A DNA stretch of 38,312 nucleotides from Candidatus Obscuribacterales bacterium (GTDB lineage Bacteria > Cyanobacteriota > Vampirovibrionia > Obscuribacterales > Obscuribacteraceae), in contig JAKFUT010000336.1 of assembly GCA_021732565.1 (NCBI GenBank), positions 1-38,312 on the forward strand, written 5' to 3'. Below are positions 8,600 to 18,100 of the stretch, piece after piece; the stretch's first letter is position 1; each line of letters starts with the position of its first letter. A program made the position numbers and the translations under genes. The notes beneath the pieces are model-generated. The model saw only the letters and a list, made by a program, of their open reading frames with translations, was not told the DNA's origin and did no database searches.

Positions 8600-8631
8600 G
8601 GTGCCGCGCTGATTTGACCGGCGCCTCTTTT
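8600..8631 (+). terminator. Intrinsic terminator or attenuator inside the surface operon
   Basis: GGTGCCG (8600-8606) pairs with CGGCGCC (8619-8625), seven pairs with one G-U, over a 12-base loop, and is followed directly by TCTTTT. It sits between the TadE/G-like gene and the small secreted protein gene, so it may terminate part of the transcripts and lower expression of the genes downstream. Confidence 0.5.
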
Positions 8632-8667
8632 CCTCACTCTTGAACTTTGCGTAAGGAGATATTGCGC

Positions 8668-9147
8668 ATGTATAGGAATGCACACTTGTGGTTATTTCTG
8701 TTATTGATACTAAATACGGTGCCCGCCTTGGCTCAGCAGAGCGCGCCCCAGCGACCTCCGGGTAGGGTTACTCCTTTAAACCAGCAAAACCCCAATGCCC
8801 ATTTTTTGAAGCAAGGGGAACTCGGATTCTCCAAGAAAGTGCCTGGTGTTCCAGAGGGCTATCCGCTTCCGGTGCCTCCCGGCGCGGTGTTATCTCTGGC
8901 TGATTCTGTAGTCACTGCAAGTGGTGGCAATGGCTACTATGTGCGTTTTCATGCGCCTCACTCCAGGACGGAGTTAGTTCACTGGTACCTGGTTCAACTA
9001 AAAAGCGGCGGATGGAACTTTAAGGATCCTGCCCCGGACGGCCTCAAGGTAGGCTTAACGTGCAGTAGAGGCAACTGCTCCGCAATAGTGTCGTTTTTTG
9101 AGGCTCCCAACGGTGGTACGGACATCGTATCCACCGCTTCGTTCTAG
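8668..9147 (+). CDS. Small secreted protein of unknown function, 159 residues
   Basis: I choose the ATG at 8668 because AAGGAG (8653-8658) lies nine bases before it; an in-frame TTG at 8647 would place that site inside the gene. The N-terminus is a classic Sec signal peptide: MYRNAH, a leucine-rich core, then PALA|QQ with predicted cleavage after residue 22. A Pro/Gln-rich linker leads to a C-terminal domain of about 95 residues, beginning VPEGYPLPVPPGAVLSLADS. It contains a YYVRFHAPHSRTELVHWYLVQL-like strand-helix stretch, a GWNF turn, and two cysteines (TCSRGNC) that could form a disulfide. This 'position-and-tail' pattern occurs in many small exported domains of unknown role. It ends seven bases before the next start, so the two genes are co-translated. 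Confidence 0.75.
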   Translation: MYRNAHLWLFLLLILNTVPALAQQSAPQRPPGRVTPLNQQNPNAHFLKQGELGFSKKVPGVPEGYPLPVPPGAVLSLADSVVTASGGNGYYVRFHAPHSRTELVHWYLVQLKSGGWNFKDPAPDGLKVGLTCSRGNCSAIVSFFEAPNGGTDIVSTASF

Positions 9148-9154
9148 GTGATTT

Positions 9155-10495
9155 ATGAACGAAAAAACCTCTGGTCGTAATATTGCAAACATTTTGCTTG
9201 GTGTCCTGACGGTGATCGGACTCTCCCAGCCCGCAGTGCTTTCCGCGCCGCAACTGACGCCGGCAAAAAAGCCGGTGAGCGATAAGGCTTGTGAGATCTC
9301 ACCTGAAACCCGGCAACAGCTGGAACACATCGCTGCCCTTGAGCCGAAATCATGGACTCCAGCCGACGAGAAATTTGTGGTTGATTTTTCAGGTGCTCAT
9401 CCCCGGGTTTCCCTCGGGCATGCTTTGCTCAGCAGCGTTCTTAAGAACTCAGGGTACGAGGTACTTTCTTGTGACGAAGCTGACGAGGCCTGGCGATTGA
9501 ATCGCGACGAGCCCAAGCTTTTGTCTTCGGCAATAAAAATGCGATTCGACAGAGGCTATGAGGAGGCTGGTCTGGCGCTGGCCGCGGAAGGTGCCGAGTA
9601 CTATCGAAACAATTACGACATGCTGTTGCGTCTCATTGTGATGCTTCAGGTGGTAGAAAAACAACCGCTAATGGCGCTGAAGCTAATCGATCTTGCAGAA
9701 AAGCTGAAACCAGGGCGTCCGGAATTGTTACTGATCCAAGTGAACAGCTTGCTCGATGCCAAACTGTTCGACGAGGCTGAAGAACCTGCACGACAACTTG
9801 CTGCTTTATCGAGAACCAGAGCTCTCGGTCTTCAAGCCTGTGGCAAAATTTGGCATCACAGAGGAAACAATGCCAAAGCAGAAAAGTACTTTCGTGAGGC
9901 CTATGAACTGGCGAACTCTGATCCTGCCATCAGCAGTAATTTTTTTGAGATATTAACAGAAACAGGCAAACATGTAGAGGCTCTGGAGCCTGGTTTGCTC
10001 GCCCTGGCTGTATATACAGGAGGAACCGAGGCCAAACAGATGAAGAAAATAATCGTCTCTCATCTGCGTAGATCTGATCTGCACCGGTTGGCAAAAACTA
10101 CTCAACTGGTAGCCCAGCGGTTGCACACTGCCAAGGAGCTATCCTACCTGTTTTTCTCTGTCGGAGATATTGCCGACAATCTTGGAGGCATTCATCACGC
10201 AATTGCATACTACCAGATCGGGTTGAAAGCTAATCCGACTTATGGGCGAGCATATATGCGTCTGGCTCGCGATCTTGAAAGAAGCGGGGAATCATTTGAG
10301 ACTGTTACCTTCCTTTATGCACAGGCGGCGCAACTGGCACCCAAAGACAGGGAAGTTCAGTTGGCTCTTGCTCGAAATGAGTCTCGAGGCAAGAGCAGTT
10401 CGAATGATCTTGCTTATCGAATCAAATCATCCATTCGTGTGGTCTGCGCGCCGGAGGTCGCCAGCACTGGAACAAGCGTATCTGCTTTACCCTGA
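9155..10495 (+). CDS. Exported TPR-repeat protein, 446 residues
   Basis: The N-terminus has a signal peptide (hydrophobic residues ~10-29, small residues before a likely cut after Ala31). The mature part is made of TPR-like helix pairs: LLSSVLKNSGYEVLSCDEADEAW near 90-115, AGLALAAEGAEYYRNNYDMLL, GKIWHHRGNNAKAEKYFREAYELA near 225-250, and AIAYYQIGLKANPTYGRAYMRLARDLERSGE near 345-375. TPRs bind other proteins; as an exported member it probably scaffolds envelope partners such as the products of its operon neighbours. The ATG at 9155 follows AGGTG by four bases and lies seven bases after the previous stop. The next gene starts eight bases after its own stop without a clear ribosome-binding site, so translational coupling is likely. 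Confidence 0.8.
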   Translation: MNEKTSGRNIANILLGVLTVIGLSQPAVLSAPQLTPAKKPVSDKACEISPETRQQLEHIAALEPKSWTPADEKFVVDFSGAHPRVSLGHALLSSVLKNSGYEVLSCDEADEAWRLNRDEPKLLSSAIKMRFDRGYEEAGLALAAEGAEYYRNNYDMLLRLIVMLQVVEKQPLMALKLIDLAEKLKPGRPELLLIQVNSLLDAKLFDEAEEPARQLAALSRTRALGLQACGKIWHHRGNNAKAEKYFREAYELANSDPAISSNFFEILTETGKHVEALEPGLLALAVYTGGTEAKQMKKIIVSHLRRSDLHRLAKTTQLVAQRLHTAKELSYLFFSVGDIADNLGGIHHAIAYYQIGLKANPTYGRAYMRLARDLERSGESFETVTFLYAQAAQLAPKDREVQLALARNESRGKSSSNDLAYRIKSSIRVVCAPEVASTGTSVSALP

Positions 10496-10503
10496 ACACG
10501 CTA

Positions 10504-11916
10504 ATGCAAATTACAATCTTTGACAGAAAGTGCTTGCGCCAGTTATTTGTCTGGCTGCTATGTTTCGGTCTCACCGCCTGTGGCTCCGGACCCACAGGAA
10601 GACCAGCGAGTCTGCCCGGATCCGCGGTGCCAATTGAAGGACTCACCGACGATGAGCTGATTGCTTTCTATAAATGCGAGCAGAAGTTCAAGCACGACTT
10701 TAACGTGAACGAAGGGCTGGGACCGCTATTCAATGAACAGAGTTGTTTTGCCTGCCATGGAAGCCCGGGCGTCGCTGGTGGTCCGGGCACAGATTTGAAG
10801 AAAACGCTCTGTACAAGAATTGCGCGGAGAAAACCTCTAAGCCTCGCGGCCAAGCTTCCCCGAAACAAAGCACTCACTGATGTGTATGGAGTGGACATCG
10901 ACGAGTTGACACCCTTGGGTGGTCCCGTGTTGCCGCGAAAGACGGTAACGTCGGAATTTCCGTCAATGTTTCCGGCAAATGCATCGATCTTCGCACCGCC
11001 TCTGCCGCCGGAGGCCGAATTTATCTCTCGCCGACAGGCGGGGCAGCTCTTCGGTTCGGGATTATTGCAAGCAATTCCAGATGCGACCCTGGCGGATGTA
11101 CGGAAGAAACAATTTGCCGAGCACCCAAAAGTTTGTGGCCGACTGGGAGCTTCTAAGAAAATATTTGTTGATGAGCAATATACCTACGGTAAATTCGGAT
11201 GGAAAGGCCAGCACAATTCATTGTTGAACTTTTCAATCGAGGCAATGCAGTTTGAAATGGGGCTAACGACTCCGCCGGAGCCGTTGATGAAGATGCCCTC
11301 TGGCAGAGGAAATACGATACCGGCTCTATCTGCTCATTTGCCGGCTAATCCTGAGAATGATGGTAGCTTAGCCGCCCAGTTCTCTTTCTTTATGGCACTG
11401 CTGGCCCCGCCAAACCGGGGAGAAATTTCTTCTGCAGTGACGAAAGGTGAAGCCGTCTTTGACAAATGTGAATGCGCGGTCTGCCATATTCCCGAATTGA
11501 AGACCGGCGCGAAAGTATTCATTCCCGCTGCGGATGCGACTTTGCCGGACGTTGCAGCTCTTGAAGCCAAATACGGAAAACAGTGGTATACCAGCAAAGA
11601 GGCGCAGCTTAAGGTTGTCGAGGTTAAGGCTCTGGAGAATCAGCCTGTAAAAGCGTATTCAGATTTGTTGAATCACAAATTGGGGCTGAAGCTCGCTGAT
11701 GGCATTCCTCAGGCATCAGCAGGCGGCGATTATTGGCGCACGACACCGCTTTGGGGATTGCGCAACAGGACCTTTCTTCTGCACGACGGCCGAACCACGG
11801 ATATTGGTGAAGCAATTGAAGCTCACGGCGGCCAGGCCGAGGAGGCAATTGTCAGATACAAATCGCTGAGTAAGGCGGAGAAAGATGATTTGCTTACTTT
11901 TCTTCGATCTCTTTGA
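10504..11916 (+). CDS. Di-haem c-type cytochrome lipoprotein of the DUF1111/DHOR family, 470 residues
   Basis: The protein starts with a lipoprotein signal ending in LTAC (Cys26), so it should be acylated and anchored in the envelope. It has two haem c sites: CFACH (Cys81, Cys84, His85) and CAVCH (Cys324, Cys327, His328). The order and spacing, NEGLGPLFNEQSCFACHG near the start and TPLWGLRNRTFLLHDGR at 414-430 with LSKAEKDDLLTFLRSL at the end, match the family often annotated as di-haem oxidoreductase, putative peroxidase or thiol oxidoreductase. Members are related to MauG and bacterial di-haem peroxidases; the reaction of most is unknown, with H2O2 reduction or oxidation of protein side chains being plausible. 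It is the last gene of the operon and is probably translated by coupling from the TPR gene. Haem attachment requires a cytochrome c maturation system elsewhere. Confidence 0.9.
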   Translation: MQITIFDRKCLRQLFVWLLCFGLTACGSGPTGRPASLPGSAVPIEGLTDDELIAFYKCEQKFKHDFNVNEGLGPLFNEQSCFACHGSPGVAGGPGTDLKKTLCTRIARRKPLSLAAKLPRNKALTDVYGVDIDELTPLGGPVLPRKTVTSEFPSMFPANASIFAPPLPPEAEFISRRQAGQLFGSGLLQAIPDATLADVRKKQFAEHPKVCGRLGASKKIFVDEQYTYGKFGWKGQHNSLLNFSIEAMQFEMGLTTPPEPLMKMPSGRGNTIPALSAHLPANPENDGSLAAQFSFFMALLAPPNRGEISSAVTKGEAVFDKCECAVCHIPELKTGAKVFIPAADATLPDVAALEAKYGKQWYTSKEAQLKVVEVKALENQPVKAYSDLLNHKLGLKLADGIPQASAGGDYWRTTPLWGLRNRTFLLHDGRTTDIGEAIEAHGGQAEEAIVRYKSLSKAEKDDLLTFLRSL

Positions 11917-11961
11917 CCCGCGAGAGGCTTCGGTTGGTGCAACTCCTCCAAGGGTGGCTCA

Positions 11962-12052
11962 ATATCCGGTTTCGGGGATTACGCGACTAACTTAGTGCGC
12001 TATGTTGTTCCAAGCGGTGCAATTGTTGTTGCTGTTCAGTGTGAAGGCTGCC
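11962..12052 (+). repeat. Copy A of a 91-base dispersed leader repeat
   Basis: By eye this segment matches the reverse complement of 32790-32880 at 81 of 91 positions without gaps. It begins sharply with ATATCCGGTTTCGGGGATTA about 45 bases after the stop of the di-haem gene and lies about 90-110 bases before the 2241-residue gene. In the frame that reads ISGFGDYA most differences change first or second codon positions, so protein-level constraint is not apparent. It behaves like a conserved 5' regulatory module. Confidence 0.85.
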
Positions 12053-12139
12053 AATCACTTACACGGACCGTTGCGGGTGAGCTTCGTAACCGTTACAGGA
12101 CAGCGCTGTGTTGCACAGGATAACAGGGGCGGAGAGGAT

Positions 12140-12181
12140 CAACAATGGAACTTACGGGAATTAGCATGGAGGTCGTTGAGC
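12140..12181 (+). repeat. Copy A of the start-codon-proximal repeat
   Basis: This segment aligns with the reverse complement of 32631-32672 at 33 of 42 positions. Both copies hold two in-frame ATGs exactly 21 bases apart and encode MEVV after the second. Together with the 91-base segment it shows that the whole 5' region of the 2241-residue gene is paralogous to that of the 75-residue gene. Confidence 0.75.
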
Positions 12182-15100
12182 CCGCTGGTGGAGAAACCAT
12201 AGACATGGATGAGGACGACTCCTCCAACAGAATATTTTCTCAGTTGTTCGCAAGAGCAAAAGATACGGAGAAATCGAGATCTCTCAACGAATATGGCGAT
12301 GAAGAGCATGATCACCGGTCTGATAACACACCGGCGGACAAAGCCGAGGACAGTGCCAGGAACAATGCAGGGGGAGATGTTAGCCTCGATATGGGCGATA
12401 AGCTCGCTAGCAAAGTAAAGGTCAAGGAAGTTATAGAGGTAGCCGGACTCAGTCCCGAAAAACAGCTCGAGATCGAACGCATTCGTGAGTTGCAAGGTGT
12501 GATTGTTCGATTTGCTTCCAAGCTTAAGTTCGCCACCAATGAAGAGAAGAAAGCTTTTATGGAAAAGCTCCAGAAGGAGCTGGGCGAGCCGATTGAGGAC
12601 CAGCGTGGAAAGTTTAGCAAGCTGCCCGAGTTCGGCGAAGCGACCGCAGAAGGCTTTCGACGAGTGAAGGATTTCTTCGAAAAAGGTCATGTGCCGGATC
12701 TGCTGGGAGCGTTAGACCAACAACTCCTGGAAATTCCGCCCGGTTTTCCCCTGAAGATTGCCGGCAAGCAAGAAGCCATCTTGAAGAGTTCCGAGCAGTT
12801 GCGTCAGGAGGTGAGGCAAGACAAGGGATATCTGGACATAGACGCGACCAAACTCAACGACGTGAGAAAGCTGACTCGAGTTATCGATTGGGCAAGTGCG
12901 GCCGAGAAGTCACTTCACTCAAATTATATTGAGAGACTGGAGCGTTACCTCAATCAAAAAATCGAAGAGGGAATCAAGGACGGTAAGTTTCCTGCGGGCT
13001 GGCGCCGGCCGGAAGATATGGATAAAGAGACCTGGTGCTCTGCAGTAGAACAATCAATGAACGCATACACACGAATGACACGTGTTATGGAAGCCATTGA
13101 CTATCTCAACAAATCCGGGACTGGTTTCAAGAGTAATGCGCTGGATAAATTGCCTGCTGGTATCAAAATCGTCAGAGACAGTTACGGCAAAATCACCAAT
13201 ATTGATTTTGGCGAACACATGATTCAAGATACCCGACTGCAAAGCGATGCTAATCGGCAAAAGCTGGACCCGCTCATGTCCTGGTGTGATAGGTATGAGG
13301 TCAAAGCCCAGCAGGCACTGGCGGAAGCGTTCAAAGATCGCAATCATGTCGCTGGTTTTGGCGAGTACGAAGTGCGTGGCGGATGGGTCAATACAAAAAC
13401 CAGAGAGTTTGTTATCGGAACTGACAAGCAACCCGGTAGCGACTGGCATAAGTTCAACCTCTTAAGCTATGACATGGAGATTAAAGAAGAGCGTGATGCC
13501 TTCGGAAAGATTAGTAAGGTCTATGTATCGTCTGATGTGGCATTCCAGGAAGTGCCTCCGCTCGGATATCTAAACACTTTTGCCCGGGACGTGCATCGCA
13601 CGAAAGCCGATAAACCGGTTGAATATAGTCCAGACGACTACGTGTCTGTTCAAACCGGACCCGGTCAAATTGAGATGATCAAAGGAAAAGACTTGTCAGC
13701 CTGGAAGACTCGCCAGCAGATAAAACATTATGGCGAGAAAGCGATTACTCTAACAATGGACGGAGCGATGGTTGTTAGCGGCGTTGCCGAATTGCGGGCA
13801 GCAGCCAAAGTTAGCCAGCTTGGCGCAAAAGAAGCAGTGCAGATTGGCGGTCAAGTACTGAAAACAGAAGTTGCGGGGCAGCTCCCGAAAGGCATTGCCG
13901 CCGCGATGGTGAGAAAAGGCTTGTTCGAGATTGGGTTGGGCCTGACAGGTGTCTTTCACAACGCCGGTGCCCATGAGGTGCCCTGGATGAAGGCCGTCAG
14001 TGACTTGCGAACAACTTATTTCCTCGGCCACGCGGGGTACTCTGTTGCTGAGCTGTTTAGAATACCGAAGGTCGCACGGGCAGTCGGAGAAATTCTGACT
14101 CCCCGTCTTGTCAAAACTGCAGATGGATTCATTACAAGCATCAAAGGAACAGAAGAGTTCATTAGAGCCGGCCAGCTGGCAAAAGCGGGTGCACTGGAGA
14201 AACTTCCGTTCTGGAAAGGTCTTGATCCAATTACTCACGGCGCATTCAATCTCAGCGAAAAAGCCTTCGTTGGAATGTTCTTGTGGCAGGCAGTTGGATT
14301 GACACAACGATTGCGCGATCCTTATAGACCAAAAGCACTTGAAGCTGCTCGAAAAGACCTGGGCGAAGCGAACCTGGCCGATTCAAGCGCGCTGGAAAAG
14401 GTAATTCAGGCAGCTAGCAAGCCTTCAGAGCAGGCTGAAAATTACATGCGCAGGTATATGGAGAGCTTGCCCGAGTGTCAAGGTCGGTCCAAAAAAGAAG
14501 CTGACGAGATCATTGCAAAGGTAAAGGAACTTTCCAAACCAGGTGTAAAAGAAGAAGACAAACAGAAATACATTCAAGAATTGATGAAGTACTTCCGGTA
14601 CGATGGAAAAACCATCTCGTCCATGCAGGACAATAAGTTTAGAGAAAGCCAGCTCTCAGAAATGCAACTGACCGAAAAGGCTCAGGGAGACAAAGAAAAA
14701 TTCGCTATTAATGTGAGGAAAGTAGCTGCGCTTGCCATTCTCGTTCTTGGGCGCAAACCTGATGGATCATGGACGGAAGAAGTTGCGGTAAGGAAAGTAA
14801 CGGTTCCTGCATTTACGGAACTGATTCGCGTCAAAGAGCTGATACTTCCAGTAAAGAAAGGTCCGCTTGAGATAGAGCAAAAACTCACTTCGGAAGAGCT
14901 GGTGAAGTTGCTTCGGGAAGACCTGCAAGAACAGAGGGACCCGAGAGTACGCACAGAAAGGGCTGCAGCTCTACATGAGAACGGGCTGGTGTCGGGCGAA
15001 CAACTGGCCGATTTGTTGCTTTCCAGAATCGAGGGCAAGCAGGGCGTTACTATGGAAGAACGCAATCGGGCCATTGCGGATATCGCAGGACTGATTAGCC

Positions 15101-18100
15101 GTCTCAAAGTTGAAGAGAAGCTGCGCGAAGGACCATTTAATCGCTCCGAGCAATTCGTAGCAAAAGGCCTTACCGCCGGTCTCAACTCCGAACAACTGAT
15201 CAAGCGACTGGAAAAGATCGCAGTGGAGGCTGCCGACAAGGACGTCAAAGCCACTGCGTTGTTGTGTCTTACTTTGCTAAAGAAAGAGAATTTGGACAAC
15301 ACGGATAGAGACCGGATTAGAGATTTCTTTTTGAAGGAGCCGCCGGGCATCAAAGCTGACGAGCTGCAAAAGCTCCTTGAAAAAGATGCGAACTCCAAAC
15401 CCACCGATAAGGCTGGCTGGGAGCGCAAGATGATTGCTGCTGAGATGAATATGCGACTCTCAATGGTGCCTGACCCGGCTAAGATCGACAAAGAGTCGGT
15501 GGGAAACTTGCAGCAGTGCCTGGCAATGAAAAAACAGCCGGAAATAGCTGCAAGGGCGCTGGAAGCATTGATGAAGGGCGACGGTCTCGGTGGTTCTCCA
15601 CTTGAAGCTCTCGTACAGGCGGACCCTGAAGGAAAATGGGTGCAAAAGCTTGTTATTGGCGCTCTCAATAATTTGGATATTCCTTCTGGAGAACTTGAAC
15701 CGGGGCAGCAACTGGAAGCAGCCAGGGCCCGACTCAAATTCATTGATGCCAGCTGTGCCTTGTTACAGGGTACTGACGACCGCGTAATGAAAGGTCAATT
15801 CACGGCTAAACTGCTCGCTAGAGCCGACATCCAATCAGAACCTGTTGAGGAAGTGCGTGCCGCTGCTGTGAAGGCCATCGGCGACATCGGTATCAGAGCA
15901 AAGACGCAGGTTCATATACTGACGAAAGCAGTGGATGCAAAAACAGAGCCTTCGCCGCTGGTGCGTCGAGCTGCCGTTGATGCCATAGAAACACTTCTTC
16001 CGAGAAACAAAGAGCGCAGGGGAATCCTTGCACCATTGGCAGTGCCAGAGCCGGATCCTGCCGTAAAAGAAAGAATGGCTCGATATTACGACCCCACCGG
16101 CAGTATCAGAGATCGCCGCTCTCAACGCGCCGGCCAAGACGTGGTGGACGCGAAAGTAGAGCAAAACAAACAGGAATTTAAGCCGGCTGATATTGATGCG
16201 ATGGTGAAGGAGCGACACCGGAAGCTGTATGGTGAAGGCGGACCAAACGGGAGTAAAGATGTCTTCAGCTATATAAATGCCAACGATGAATTATTCAAGA
16301 CGTTCAAAGATGGTAATCAACGATTGGGAAATCTCTGGGATGACGCTGTTGGTTGGATAAATTCCGGTTGGATTGATGATTGGATCAAAGACGGCTGGCG
16401 GGATAATCTAATTGCATTTGAACTTTTCGCTCAGAATCGAGCGGTAGCAGCATTCAACAAGGGCGTGGACGATCTGGCTCAAGCTGCCATGTTACCGGGT
16501 TCCGGAATTGTAAAGGTTGGAGAGAAAACGGTACCCGAAAGAGATGCCGCAATTCTTGCCTTGGGCAGCCTTGTTCGTAACGGTTCCCGAATGGGACCGG
16601 CCTTTTATCGGCACAGAGACAGTTACGACCGTGAAACAGTAAACCCTAATATGCGTGATTTTGAGTACTCAGAGATCCGGATACGTACTAATCTGGCCAG
16701 GTGGAGCACCCAAAATCTGAAAGTGTACAGCACCGATCCCTGGCCGGACACTGAGCGCAGAATTGCTGAAAGGATGAGAGATTTGTGCGCTGGAAGTTTC
16801 AAGAATGTGAATCTGTCTCTATTGAAGGACGAGATGCTGCGAGCTCTGATGAGCGATGCCAAAACATCCGATATGAGTCGTACGATTTTAGTAGACGGAT
16901 TGGACAGACTACTGTCTAATCCGGGAACCGCGCCCGAGGCCAAGCGAGACATTCTTAAAGTCATAGGCGACATGGTGAAGAGCTGTAGAGAGGTAAAGAA
17001 CGATAAGCTAGAGGCTACAATCGCGATGATCGCACTGCTCGATAAGCATGGAAAAGCTTCATTCGAGACATATAGCGATGCTTATTCAGGTATGCGCACT
17101 GCAGTCGTGGCTCGCGCCGAGAACGATCAAATGCCCGCGCGACTTAGACTGCGTGCGCAAGAGATGTTCGAGCGACAGTGGGTCAGCGTATTAGCCGAAT
17201 CGGATCGGATCCGCGCGCAGCAGGGCAACGAAAGAACTTTGAACGAATTCCTGCCTAAGAACTTTCAAACTTTGGAAAAGGGCAAAGAAGGCAATACCGA
17301 TGCATACGATGAAGATGTGCATGACGCTGTGCAACGCATCATTATGGCGACCAAAGGCTTGCCGCTGCAAACCGACGATGTTCGCCGCAAGAGGCTGCAG
17401 GAACTAACTGATGAGAAGTACGATGATCGAGTGAGAATGGCGGCACTTCATGCTCTTTTCCAGAGTAAGGAAGATTGCGAAATGGCACAACAACAGCTTC
17501 TCGAACTTGCTCTAACTGCAGGAGATAGAGCGATAAGACAAGATGCAGTCAAGCTATTGTATGGTTCGCAGATGGGATGCTCAGAGGGATCTCTTGAGGG
17601 ATTGCGAACAGATGTAATTGATAAGTTCGCGGCAGCGCAAGGTAAGACGGCCCGAGATTTTGTCGGAAGATCTCCTGAACTAATGATGCGCGAGGCAAAT
17701 GAATACATCGAGAAAAATCTAAATTCTCGCGAGGCGCAGTCATCCGCGAAAGCCCGCGAACTTCAGGAAGCCATGCATCGCTATGGTGAAGGACTGGCTC
17801 TCATTGCCAATCTGAAAAGCGGTGACAAAGTAGAATCGAACAATGCAGAACGAATCTACAAGATGTCGTTGTTGGCTTTTGGAGTAAAAGAAGACGAACT
17901 CAAAAATTTAGAGGCCGCCGCAAAGTCGAGCAACTATAAACATTGTGCTGCCCACAAAAATGTTCAGGAGATGTGCAAGCGACTAACCCATAGTTTTCAG
18001 CACACGGGTGCTGTTCCAGCGCTCCTAATGGCATTTAACGGATACGCAACGTTTTCAGCTAAGAGAATCACAGTAGATGGACAGGGAAAGGTTGAGAATC

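Noticed and set aside
13054..17743. Long minus-strand frames of 64 to 353 codons inside the 2241-residue gene
   Set aside because: They are antisense shadows of the coding frame: serine- and cysteine-rich, with no ribosome-binding sites.
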